DNA from: Globisporangium splendens
Taxonomy: Eukaryota; Oomycota; Peronosporomycetes; Pythiales; Pythiaceae
Reading direction: 5' to 3'
Assembly: GCA_006386115.1 (NCBI GenBank)
Contig: VFIW01000095.1
Span: 41,001 to 105,000, forward strand
DNA length: 64,000 bases
Shown here in pieces: positions 1-8,858 of this stretch. The stretch's first letter is position 1. Every line of letters begins with the position of its first letter. The notes beneath the pieces were generated by a model. The model did not search any database. It was not told the DNA's origin and was given only the letters and a program-made list of their open reading frames with translations. A program made the translations under genes and the position numbers.

Positions 1-87
1 TTGCTGGAATTCTTTGATCATCTCTGCTTGCTGGTTTAGCACTGTCAGCATACTCTGCAACAACTGAACATTCGTTGGTTCGTTCAT
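1..87 (-). CDS. gag start of element A (partial)
   Basis: An ATG at 87 on the minus strand opens a frame that runs off the window edge. Its 29 codons begin MNEPTNVQLLQSML and match the first residues of the gag frames at 2842 and 8859, apart from one or two substitutions. This is the amino terminus of the capsid/nucleocapsid polyprotein of the retrotransposon. Nothing more can be said because the window ends here. Confidence 0.85.
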   Translation of the reverse strand, partial: MNEPTNVQLLQSMLTVLNQQAEMIKEFQQ

Positions 88-243
88 CTTTGTACTTTTC
101 TTGACTTGACTTCACACTCGATATTTTACGTAACCGGTTTCACTTGACTTGGCAGGCAGGGACGGGAGTCGAGATTCTATCTTATGGGATCTTAAAAACC
201 AGTATAATACGAAGCTATACTTTTATTTTTTAATTGTGAATTT

Positions 244-594
244 TTAGTCGAACTTAGGCGGAGGAACTTGACCTGGACGCAGCTTGGCCTTCCCAGTAGC
301 TGTACTCGATGCCGGCGGGTCTCGCAGCGCGCGGCGGAAACACTCGCCAATACCGTTGGACGCGTCGACGATTCCTTGAGCGATCCAGATTAGAGCCTTC
401 TTTGCGCGTTTCTTCTTCAGCTTGTCTGGACACTTGTCCACGTGCTTCTCTAGCACTTCACAAATCCGGAAAGCCTTCGTCAGACAGTTCACGAGGTCTT
501 GACGGGCTTTATCAGCTTCTGCAGGTTTCGGCACGCCTAAGTACGTAAAGCTGCCTTGAATCGGGACCTGCTTGACGCGCGGCTTCTTGGGCAT
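244..594 (-). CDS. ORF0 of element A, 116-aa unknown protein
   Basis: The frame lies between the 5' LTR and gag and encodes 116 aa beginning MPKKPRVKQVPIQGSF. The amino end is basic, the middle (about residues 30-95) is Lys-rich and looks helical with several Cys, and the end is Pro-rich (GQVPPPKFD). The same ORF occurs at 2330-2680 and, with a frameshift near the end, at 8322-8711. The first 60 or so residues are identical in all three copies and most changes lie between residues 62 and 98. I do not recognise the family. A leader-encoded extra ORF is unusual for Ty3/gypsy elements; function unknown. Confidence 0.7.
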   Translation of the reverse strand: MPKKPRVKQVPIQGSFTYLGVPKPAEADKARQDLVNCLTKAFRICEVLEKHVDKCPDKLKKKRAKKALIWIAQGIVDASNGIGECFRRALRDPPASSTATGKAKLRPGQVPPPKFD

Positions 595-991
595 CGAGTT
601 GGGGAGGATATCAACTATGGGAGTTCACAATCACAGTCTTGATCCTCTAATGAGGGCTTCACCTAGGCACGCCTGACGATGACACCACGGAATAACACCC
701 TAAAGAACACAGACAGTTAGGGCGAACCCGAGACACCGTGTCACTATTAGAGAAACCAAGGTAGACCAGAACACAGAATTACGCACAAAAGCACGACTGG
801 CTCAACACTACAGGAGTTACTGCCACAGAACACCAAAGGGTCAACGCACCGACAATGATTCCGGTATTTATGTCACTAAAGCAACACCCGTTCAGAAAGC
901 GGCTCGAATAACAACCTCGGAGGTGCCTGGCTTGGACGACGACGGCGACTTGAACGCTTGGAAACGGCCACACTCCCCCCCGGACACAAAG

Positions 992-999
992 TGCTACCA
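992..999 (-). other. Candidate primer-binding site, element A
   Basis: Two bases inside the LTR, the minus strand reads TGGTAGCA. These eight bases could pair with the 3' end of a eukaryotic initiator Met tRNA (ending TGCTACCA). The match stops there, so the assignment is tentative. The same octamer has the same two-base offset in elements B and C. Confidence 0.4.
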
Positions 1000-1001
1000 G
1001 A

Positions 1002-1441
1002 TGTAACGAGTCGGAGGTCTTCTGAACGCTGATTGGTCGAAAGTCGGAAAGTCGGAACTTGATTGGTCGAAAGTCGGAGAACGCTGGCGTGGATCGGAGG
1101 AGGAGGTGGCGACTTGATGGCAAATTGGAAAGTGAATTGAATGGAGGACTTAGTTCGCTAGCGCTACGTCTAAGCCTCCCTGCATGCATGCCTATCCTTT
1201 TCTTCAACTGATTACGATTTTTCTTCCTATCCAGGTGTCCTGCCTGCAACTGTATTTTTATCTGACTAGCTACCTCTTACTGTATATATTTGACTTACAT
1301 GCAGACGAGTGTCTGACCTCGGACTCGAGGTCAGGCACTCGTTACACATGCCTCGACGCTCCGCACGCTAGGCACGTGCGAAGTCAGGCACATGCCGATC
1401 CTACGCGCGTGCCTGGCGTGCGAGGTCAGGCACACGTGACA
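1002..1441 (-). repeat. 5' LTR of element A (about 440 bp)
   Basis: On the minus strand it begins TGTCACG and ends GTTACA, the usual TG...CA ends. It is homologous to the LTRs at 1483-1921, 7476-7914 and 12804-13242. Its U3 edge holds a strong hairpin at about 1306-1341 whose arms share the core CTGACCTC/GAGGTCAG. Confidence 0.9.
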
Positions 1442-1482
1442 GAAGAAGCCTCGTGGCGCTGCCGTTCGTGTGCCATTCTCAT
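1442..1482. other. 41 bp spacer between two head-to-head LTRs
   Basis: The 41 bases between the outer ends of the divergent LTRs of elements A and B are not homologous to either element. The five bases touching each LTR (GAAGA and CTCAT) do not match each other, nor the GAGAG after the right end of the B-C array. No target-site duplication is therefore visible. The segment may be remnant host or older repeat DNA. Confidence 0.6.
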
Positions 1483-1921
1483 TGTCACGTGTGCCTGACC
1501 TCGCACGCCAGGCACGCGCGTAGGATCGGCATGTGCCTGACTTCGCACGTGCCTAGCGTGCGGAGCGTCGTGGCATGTATAACGTGTGCCTGACCTCGAG
1601 TCCGAGGTCAGGCTCTCATTCATATGTAACACTAATATATACAGCTATATGGAACTAGTCAGATAAAAATACAGGTGCAGGCAGGACACCTGGATAGGAA
1701 GAAAAGTCGAATCAGTTCAAGAAAAGGATAGGCATGCATGCAGGGAGGTTTAGACGCAGCGCTAGCGAACTAAGTCCTCCATTCAATTCACTTTCCAATT
1801 TGCCATCAAGTTGCTACCTCCTCTTCCGAGTCCAAGCCATCGTCCCCGACTTTCAGCCAATCAAGTTCCGACTTTCCGACTTTCGACCAATCAGATCTCA
1901 AGAAGACCCCAAACCGTTACA
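1483..1921 (+). repeat. Left LTR of element B (439 bp)
   Basis: It begins TGTCACG and ends GTTACA. Its outer 130 bases hold repeated GTGCCTGAC units arranged as hairpins, including a near-perfect palindrome CCTGACCTCGAG / CGAGGTCAGG at about 1590-1615. The last quarter diverges from the other LTRs of this window. Confidence 0.9.
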
Positions 1922-1923
1922 TC

Positions 1924-1931
1924 TGGTAGCA
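1924..1931 (+). other. Candidate primer-binding site, element B
   Basis: TGGTAGCA lies two bases after the LTR end and could prime on an initiator Met tRNA. Only eight bases match. A G-rich run follows about 15 bases later. Confidence 0.4.
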
Positions 1932-2329
1932 CTTTGTGTCCGGGGGGGAGTGTGGCCGTTTCGAAGCGTTCAAGTCGCCGTCGTCGTCCAAGCCAGGCAC
2001 CTCCGAGGTTGTTATTCGAGCCGCTTTCTGAACGGGTGTTGCTTTTAGTGACATAAATCCCGGAATCATTGTCGGTGCGTTGACCCTTTGGTGTTCTGTG
2101 GCAGTAACTCCTGTAGTGTTGAGCCAGCCGTGCTTTTGTGCGTAATTCTGTGTTCTGGTCTACCTCGGTTTCTCTAATAGTGACACGGTGTCTCGGGTTC
2201 GCCCTAACTGTCTGTGTTCTTTAGGGTGTTATTCCGTGGTGTCATCGTCAGGCGTGCCTAGGTGAAGCCCTCATTAGAGGATCAAGGCTGTGATTGTGAA
2301 CTCCCAGATTTGATATCCTCCCCAACTCG

Positions 2330-2680
2330 ATGCCCAAGAAGCCGCGCGTCAAGCAGGTTCCGATTCAAGGCAGCTTTACGTACTTAGGCGTGCCAAAACC
2401 TGCAGAAGCTGATAAAGCGCGTCAAGACCTCGTGAACTGTCTGACGAAGGCTTTCCGGATCTGTGAAGTGCTAGAGAAGCACGTGGATAAGTGTCCAGAC
2501 AAGCTGAAGAGAAAGTGCGCAAAGAAGGCTCTAATCCAGACCGCTCAAGGAATCGTCGATGCGTCCGACGGGATAAGCGAGTGCTTTCGCCGCGTGCTGC
2601 GTGATCCACCGGCATCGAGTACTGGTACTGGGAAGGCTAAGCTGCGTCCAGGTCAAGTTCCTCCGCCTAAGTTCGACTAA
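2330..2680 (+). CDS. ORF0 of element B, 116-aa unknown protein
   Basis: This intact ATG-to-stop frame lies between the left LTR and gag, and is the same 116-aa protein as at 244-594 (minus). Compared with that copy it has about ten amino-acid changes, nearly all between residues 60 and 98. The conserved start (MPKKPRVKQVPIQG) and end (KLRPGQVPPPKFD) are kept. The next ORF, gag, starts 161 bp downstream. Keeping length and both ends in separately diverged copies suggests the protein has been used. No family is recognised. Confidence 0.7.
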   Translation: MPKKPRVKQVPIQGSFTYLGVPKPAEADKARQDLVNCLTKAFRICEVLEKHVDKCPDKLKRKCAKKALIQTAQGIVDASDGISECFRRVLRDPPASSTGTGKAKLRPGQVPPPKFD

Positions 2681-2841
2681 AAAAGAACAAAGAAATAAAA
2701 AATAAAAGTATAGCTTCGTATTATACTGGTTTTTAAGATCCCATAAGATAGAATCTCGACTCCCGTCCCTGCCTGCCAAGTCAAGTGAAACCGGTTACGT
2801 AAATTACCGAGTGTGAATACCAAGTCAAGAAAATTACCAAT

Positions 2842-5800
2842 ATGAGCGAACCAACGAATGCCCAGTTGTTGCAGAGTATGCTGGCAGTGTTAAACCAGCA
2901 AGCAGAGATGATCAAAGAATTCCAGCAAGTAAAACGGGAGTCAGAGATAAAATTAGAGGGATGTAAATTACCGGTGTATAGTGGAGCATTACAAGAGTCG
3001 TTTCAGTTATATGAAGAGCAAGTCGGAGACTATTTAAAGGCGAGGAACATTGACAGACAGGATGCTAGCCTACAGCCACGCCTTTTGGCGATGTTGGGAG
3101 GAACCCTGCGGCAAGGAGCTGCCCAGTGGTTCATTGTGAAGAAAACAGAGATTGAGACGGTTGACCAATTCTTCCTAGAACTAGGAAACGAATTTATTCC
3201 CGCCGATCTACAAGAGCGTTTGCGTGACCAGTTGGGTGAGCTATCCCAGGGTCAGAGTCGAGGCCTTGACGGCTACGTCAGTCGTTTTAGGCATGTTATC
3301 ACACAAGTACAAGAGATGAGTGAGCTCGACAAGATCATGTATTTGTGCGAGGATTAGCTCCAGCGATCCGAACAGAGGTGCGCTATCGCCGATGTTCTAC
3401 GTTGTCGGAAGCCATCACTCTAGCGTTGGACTATGACCGTTCGCATCGTCGCTCTGCGGATGGAGGTCGGTCCCACTCAGAACCTTGGTACAGGCGTTTC
3501 GACAATCGCCAATACCGACTGAATGGTGCAAGTCCGATGGAAGTGGACAATGTCCGAGTCATGGGTCGTGAAGAGTGTTTGCGTCAGCGCCTTTGCTTCA
3601 ATTGCAATCGACCTGGACATCGAGCGTCAGAGTGTCGTGCGCCGCGCCAGCAGAGACAAGCGAGCACGCCGCAGACGACGCGCAACTCAAGATATCAGCG
3701 TCCGACACAGCGAGCTCGTCGATCAAGTCCGATGGTTGAGCACAACCTGGCGGCAGTGGATGAAGTGGATTATCCCATTGTGTTTGACAATGCGGAGCTA
3801 AACGCAGTGGGCATTGCGCGTAAGAGCAACCTGTTCGTGGTGAACGGCCGTGTTGATGGTAATGATGTGCGCATTTTAATTGACAGCGGCGCCTCGACCA
3901 ACCTGATCCAGCGTGGGTTGGTGAAGAAAGTGCTGAATACAGCAGTGATCGAAGCGCAAGGATTCGGCGGCAGAAGGACCAAGAAACAAGTGAACGAGGT
4001 GGAAGCATCGTGCCAAGTACAAGACAAGAAGTTTGAGGCAATGCAGTTTACGGAATGGGATCTACCCAACAGCCACGATGTCATCTTCGGTCAGCCATGG
4101 TTCATCAAGCACAACCCGATCATTGATTGGAGAAAGCAGACGTTTGCATTGCCGGAAGACACCTCTGTGCACGAGCGCAGCGGTAGTGAAATCTGCTCCA
4201 AGATCAAGAATGCAGAGTATGAAGAGTTGTTCGCCGTAAAGGTGTCCGCAGTTAACGACATTTCTCCAGTCGTCCCGCCAGAGTTGAAACCTGTCATTGA
4301 TCGGTTCGCGGACTGTTTCCCGGAGTTACTTCCGGATGGCTTACCGCCAGAGCGTGCTGTGAACTTTGAGCTCCAGCCGAAGCCAGACGCAGTGCCAAGC
4401 TCGCGTCCGCCGTTTCGTCTGTCCAAGACAGAGCAAGACGCGTTGGAAGAGTTCGTTCGCGACAATGTGAAGAAGGGATGGATTGAAGTATCGAACTCCC
4501 CATGGATCTCCAATATCTTCGGGGTTCCAAAAAAGGATCCCGCGACGGGTACGGCTGTGAAGTGCGCTGAATGGCTGCGCAGTGGCAACACAAAGGTGCC
4601 GATACGTTGGGTCATCGACTATCGGTATGTCAACAGCCAGACGAAGATCCCCAAGATTCCTCTACCACATATTGAAGAACTCTTTGATCAGATGCTCGGT
4701 GCGACGGTATTCACGGTGATCGACCTCGCGCAAGGTTACCATCAGATGCGCGTGAAGCCTGACAGTCGTCCTTACACGGCTTTTAGGTCGCAAAAGGAAA
4801 CGTACCAACGGTGTGTTGCTCCGATGGGATTAGCGGGTATGCCAGGAGTATGGTCTCGTCTTATGCGAGTACTCTTTGGTAAATTCAAGTTTGTTGTCGT
4901 GTATCTCGACGACATCTGTATCTTCTCCCGCTCGATGAAAGATCATGCGCAACATCTGGCGATGGTCTGTGAAGTCCTCCGTCATGAGAAGTTATACGCT
5001 CGCCTGTCCAAGCGCGAGTTCGGCAAGTCCAGTGTCCATTTCCTCGGTCACACAGTCACGGCTGAAGGGATCCAAGTCGACGCAAAGAAGACAACCGCGA
5101 TCGAGAAGTATCCTACTCCGACGACGCAGAAGACGTTGTTGAGTTTTCTCGGTCTCGCCGGATACTATCGTCGGTTTATTTGCGACTTTGCGCGGATTGC
5201 GTTGCCGCTGCATAGGCTGATCAAGAAGGATGCAAAGTGGACATGGTCATCCGAACATGATCACGCTTTTCGTCCCTTGAAGTTGGCACTGCAACAGGCT
5301 CCGACGTTGCGTTTACCTGACTTTGACCGTCGGTTCACGGTAACAACGGATGCCTCGGGCTACTGCATGGGTGGTGTCTTGTCTCAAAAGATCGACGGGT
5401 TTGACGCTCCCATTGCCTTCTATTCGAAGAAGTTCGGGCAGTATGAGGAAAAATGGCCTGCTCATGAGAAGGAGCTACTTGCAATCAAGATCGCGTTGTC
5501 CAAGTGGCGACACTACCTTCATGGTCGCCAGTTCGATGTGTTTACGGACAATTCAGCATGTCAGTGGATGCTTCATCAACCGAAGGTGACTCCCAAGCTT
5601 GCGCGGATGCTGACATTCTTTTCTCAGTTTGATTTTGTCCTGCACCATGTGAAAGGCAGTACCAATGTGGTTGCTGATGCCTTGTCTCGACCAGGACTGG
5701 AAGAAGACAAGCCATCCAATGAGCTGCCCGTAGTTTCGACTCCCGAAGTGCACGCTTGCGATGATGCGTGTCATGCTTGGTCGCAGTCTATTTCTCGTCT

Positions 5801-7549
5801 TGTGGTATCTGCGGCATTTCTACGCCACTTGCCTGATTCAGATTGCTCCGTCTTCCTCTCCGCTGTGGACTTTCGGGGGAGAGACGCGCCGTGGCAGTAC
5901 GGCAAGAGCAAGTCCACACCGTCGACACACAGTGGGCAAGTGTTCACTTGTCCGAAGCGACGAAGAAATCCTTTCATGCTGGCTATGCCCGCGACCCAAG
6001 TTTTGCCAAGGTGTGGCAGAGTCGCGAAGGGAACGATAAGTTCGAGAAGCGCAATGGTCTTCTGTTTTTGCGAACGAAGCACCCGGTATTGCGATTGTGT
6101 GTCCCAAACTCGGACGAGTTGATCACTGATGTTATTCAAGAGTTCCATGATGCTCCAGTGGCTGCTCATCCAGGGGTTCGTCGAACACAGTTAAAGGCAG
6201 CTCAATGGTACTACTGGCCCACTATGGAAAAGGACATTCATGAGTATGTTGGCAGTTGTCAGACGTGTGCTCGATGGAAATCGAACAATCGGAAGAAGAT
6301 CGGCTTGATGGTGCCAATTCCGACACCTCAAGAGTGCTGGGATGTTGTGTCGATGGATTTCATCACAGGGCTTCCAGTGTCCGAAGGTTTTGATGCCATC
6401 TTTGTCACGGTGGACAAGTTGTCGAAACGTCCGAAGTATCATCCAACACACTCGACAGCTGATGCCGAAGCTACTGCCAAAGTGTTCTTCGAGGCAGTTG
6501 TTCGTCACCACGGTTTGCCGAAAGTCATCATCAGTGACCGCGATCCAAAGTTCACATCGGACTTTTGGAAGTCGCTAACCAAGCTCATGGGTATCAAGCT
6601 GAGCATGACTACATCGCATCGCGCACAAGCAGACGGACAAACTGAACGTCAGAACCTCGTGTTGGAAGATGCGCTGCGATGCATGGTGTCATACCATGGA
6701 GACGATTGGGTGAGCCACCTTGGCGCGATCGAGTTTGCTCATGCAACTCTCGTTAATGAGTCGACCAAGTTCACACCGTTTGAGGTCGACACAGGAAGAA
6801 AAGTGCGCAATCTAATTGCCCAAGAGTTTGGCGTCGAAGACGGAACCATCCAACAAGTAGATGTCGCTGAGTTTGCCAAAAACTTTGCGGAGAAGCGCCA
6901 ACAAGTCATCAAGCTAGCCCAAGAGAATCTCAAGCAAGCTCAAGAGCGCCAGAAGAGGTACTACGACAGGAAGCGTCGCGAGGTAGAATTTGAAGCTGGC
7001 GATCTCGTTATGTTGGATACGAAGAATCTACCTTTGAAGACAGTCGCTCGAAGCACTTCACTCCAAAAGGCAAAGTTGGCAGCGAAGAAGGTGGGACCAT
7101 TCAAGATCGAAACCATGGTGAACAAGAATGTGGTCCGTTTGGTATTGCCTCCAAACATGAAGCGTTTGCATCCAGCGTTCAATGTGGAGTTGCTTAGCCA
7201 CTACGTTGAGAATCCAACCAAGTTTTACACAAGACCAATACCTAAAGCAGCCCCCGTCATCCTCGACGACGAGACTGGTGAGGCTCTGCACGTAGTGGAA
7301 GCCTTACTTCGTCGAAAAACCCACAACCGCCAGATGATGTGGTTGGTCAAGTGGCTCGGGTATCCTGCGCACGAGAGTACGTGGGAATACGAGAAGAACA
7401 TCCGACATGTTTCGCATTGGCATCGAATCCTTCAAGAGTTCGAAGACTCCCAACGCGAAGTCAAGTCTGGGGGGATGTCACGTGTGCCTGACCTCGCACG
7501 CCAGGCACGCGCGCAGGACCGGCATGTGCCTAACGGCGCACGTGCCTAG
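2842..7549 (+). pseudogene. gag-pol polyprotein of element B, two frameshifts
   Basis: Gag starts at the ATG at 2842. The frame breaks near 3340, where T4 of element C is T3 here, giving a stop at 3355-3357. It continues in the next frame through a zinc knuckle (CFNCNRPGHRASEC, about 3597), an aspartic protease (LIDSGAST, about 3876), reverse transcriptase (YLDDI, about 4900) and RNase H (DASGYC...FTDNSA, 5350-5560). A second break near 5875 is a G6-to-G5 contraction. The last frame (5843-7549) carries the integrase H2C2 zinc domain, the D,D,E core (MDFITG; SDRDPKF; the TERQN region) and a C-terminal chromodomain (about 7280-7440). Translation would stop inside the right LTR. Both lesions are homopolymer contractions, so either decay or sequence error is possible. 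Confidence 0.9.
7466..7475 (+). other. Polypurine tract of element B
   Basis: The short purine-rich run TCTGGGGGGA directly abuts the right LTR and overlaps the end of the polyprotein frame. It is the expected second-strand primer site. Element C has one G fewer (12794-12803), which shifts its polyprotein tail into a different LTR frame. Confidence 0.6.
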
Positions 7550-7914
7550 CGTGCGGAGCGTCAAGGCATGTGTAACGTGTGCCTGACCTTGAACTCGAGG
7601 TCAGGCTCTCATGCATATGTAACACTAATATATACAGTTATATGGAACTAGTCAGATAAAAATACAGGTGCAGGCAGGACACCTGGATAGGAAGAAAAGT
7701 CGAATCAGTTGAAGGAAAGGATAGGCATGCATGCAGGGAGGCTTAGACGTAGCGCTAGCGAACTAAGTCCTCCATTCAATTCACTTTCCATTTTGCCATC
7801 AAGTCGCCACCTCCTCCTCCGATCCACTCCACCGTTCTCCGACTTTCGACCAATCAAGTTCCGACTTTCCGACTTTCGACCAATCAGCGTTCAGAAGACC
7901 TCCGACTCGTTACA
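7476..7914 (+). repeat. LTR shared by elements B and C (439 bp)
   Basis: It begins TGTCACG and ends GTTACA, the same length as the flanking LTRs. It is both the right LTR of B (after its purine tract) and the left LTR of C (before the same TGGTAGCA octamer at 7917-7924). This tandem form is expected from recombination between LTRs of two copies. Confidence 0.9.
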
Positions 7915-8321
7915 TCTGGTAGCACTTTGTGTCCGGGGGGGAGTGTGGCCGTATCCAAGCGTTCAAGTCGCCGTCGTCGTCCAAGCCAGGCATCTCCGAG
8001 GTTGTAATTCGAGCCGCTTTCTGAACGGGTGTTGCTTTAGTGACATAAATCCCGGAATCATTGTCGGTGCGTTGACCCTTTGGTGTTCTGTGGCAGTAAC
8101 TCCTGTAGTGTTGAGCCAGTCGTGCTTTTGTGCGTAATTCTGTGTTCTGGTCTACCTCGGTTTCTCTAATAGTGACACGGTGTCTCGGGTTCGCCCTAAC
8201 TGTCTGTGTTCTTTAGGGTGTTATTCCGTGGTGTCATCGTCAGGCGTGCCTAGGTGAAGCCCTCATTAGAGGATCAAGACTGTGATTGTGAACTCCCAGA
8301 GTTGATAACCTCCCCAACTCG

Positions 8322-8711
8322 ATGCCCAAGAAGCCGCGCGTCAAGCAGGTCCCGATTCAAGGCAGCTTTACGTACTTAGGCGTGCCAAAACCTGCAGAAG
8401 CTGATAAAGCGCGTCAAGACCTCGTAAACTGTCTGACGAAGGCTTTCCGGATCTGTGAAGTGCTAGAGAAGCACGTGGACAAGTGTCCAGACAAGCTGAA
8501 GAAGAAACGCGCAAAGAAGGCTCTAATCCGGATCGCTCAAGGAATCATCGACGCATCCGACGGTATTGGCGAGTGTTTTCGCCGCGCGCTACGAGACCAC
8601 CGGCATCGAGTACAGCTACTGGGAAGGCCAAGCTGCGTCCAGGTCAAGTTCCTCCGCCTAAGTTCGACTAAAAATACGCAATCAAAAAATAAAAGAAACA
8701 AAAATAAATAA
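8322..8711 (+). pseudogene. ORF0 of element C, frameshifted near its end
   Basis: This copy matches the 116-aa ORF0 for about the first 90 residues. One base is then missing relative to element B (around 8593), so the Pro-rich tail is read in another frame and the product would be 129 aa with an unrelated Lys/Asn-rich end. The proper tail is still present in the next frame up to about 8671. Confidence 0.7.
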
Positions 8712-8724
8712 ATAAATAAATAAA
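8702..8724 (+). repeat. AAAT microsatellite
   Basis: About five tandem AAAT units lie between ORF0 and gag of element C. The same spot in elements A and B has only a short A-rich stretch, so the repeat expanded in this copy. Confidence 0.8.
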
Positions 8725-8858
8725 AGTATAGCTTCGTATTATACTGGTTTTTAAGATCCCATAAGATAGAATCTCGACTCCCGTCCCTGCCTGCCAAGTC
8801 AAGTGAAACCGGTTACGTAAAATACCAAGTGTGAAGTCAAGTCAAGAAAAGTGCAAAG

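Larger units (their letters stand above)
1..1441 (-). mobile_element. Element A: Ty3/gypsy LTR retrotransposon, 5' part, cut by window edge
   Basis: This is the reverse-complement counterpart of the beginning of elements B and C. Reading on the minus strand it runs LTR (1441 to 1002), leader, a 116-aa ORF (594 to 244), and the first 29 codons of gag (87 to 1). The rest of the element lies outside the window. Its LTR end matches the middle and right LTRs of the B-C array better than the left LTR of B, so A is not simply the mirror partner of B. Confidence 0.9.
1483..7914 (+). mobile_element. Element B: Ty3/gypsy chromovirus, near full length
   Basis: It reads LTR, leader with ORF0, gag-pol, purine-rich tract, LTR. 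Gene order is gag, zinc knuckle, protease, reverse transcriptase, RNase H, integrase, chromodomain, as in Ty3/gypsy chromoviruses. The coding region has two one-base deletions. The left LTR differs from the right LTR at many positions, for example over the last 120 bases, so the two LTRs are unlikely to be an undisturbed pair from one recent insertion. The right LTR is shared with element C. Confidence 0.9.

Noticed and set aside
1442..1482. Large perfect palindrome (assembly hairpin) centred on 1462
   Set aside because: The arms are homologous but clearly diverged (different LTR tails and about ten changes in ORF0), so they are two separate elements rather than a mirrored read artefact.
3330..3357. 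Programmed gag-pol frameshift in element B
   Set aside because: Element C reads straight through with one extra T at the same place, so the shift in B is a one-base loss within gag, not a conserved recoding site.
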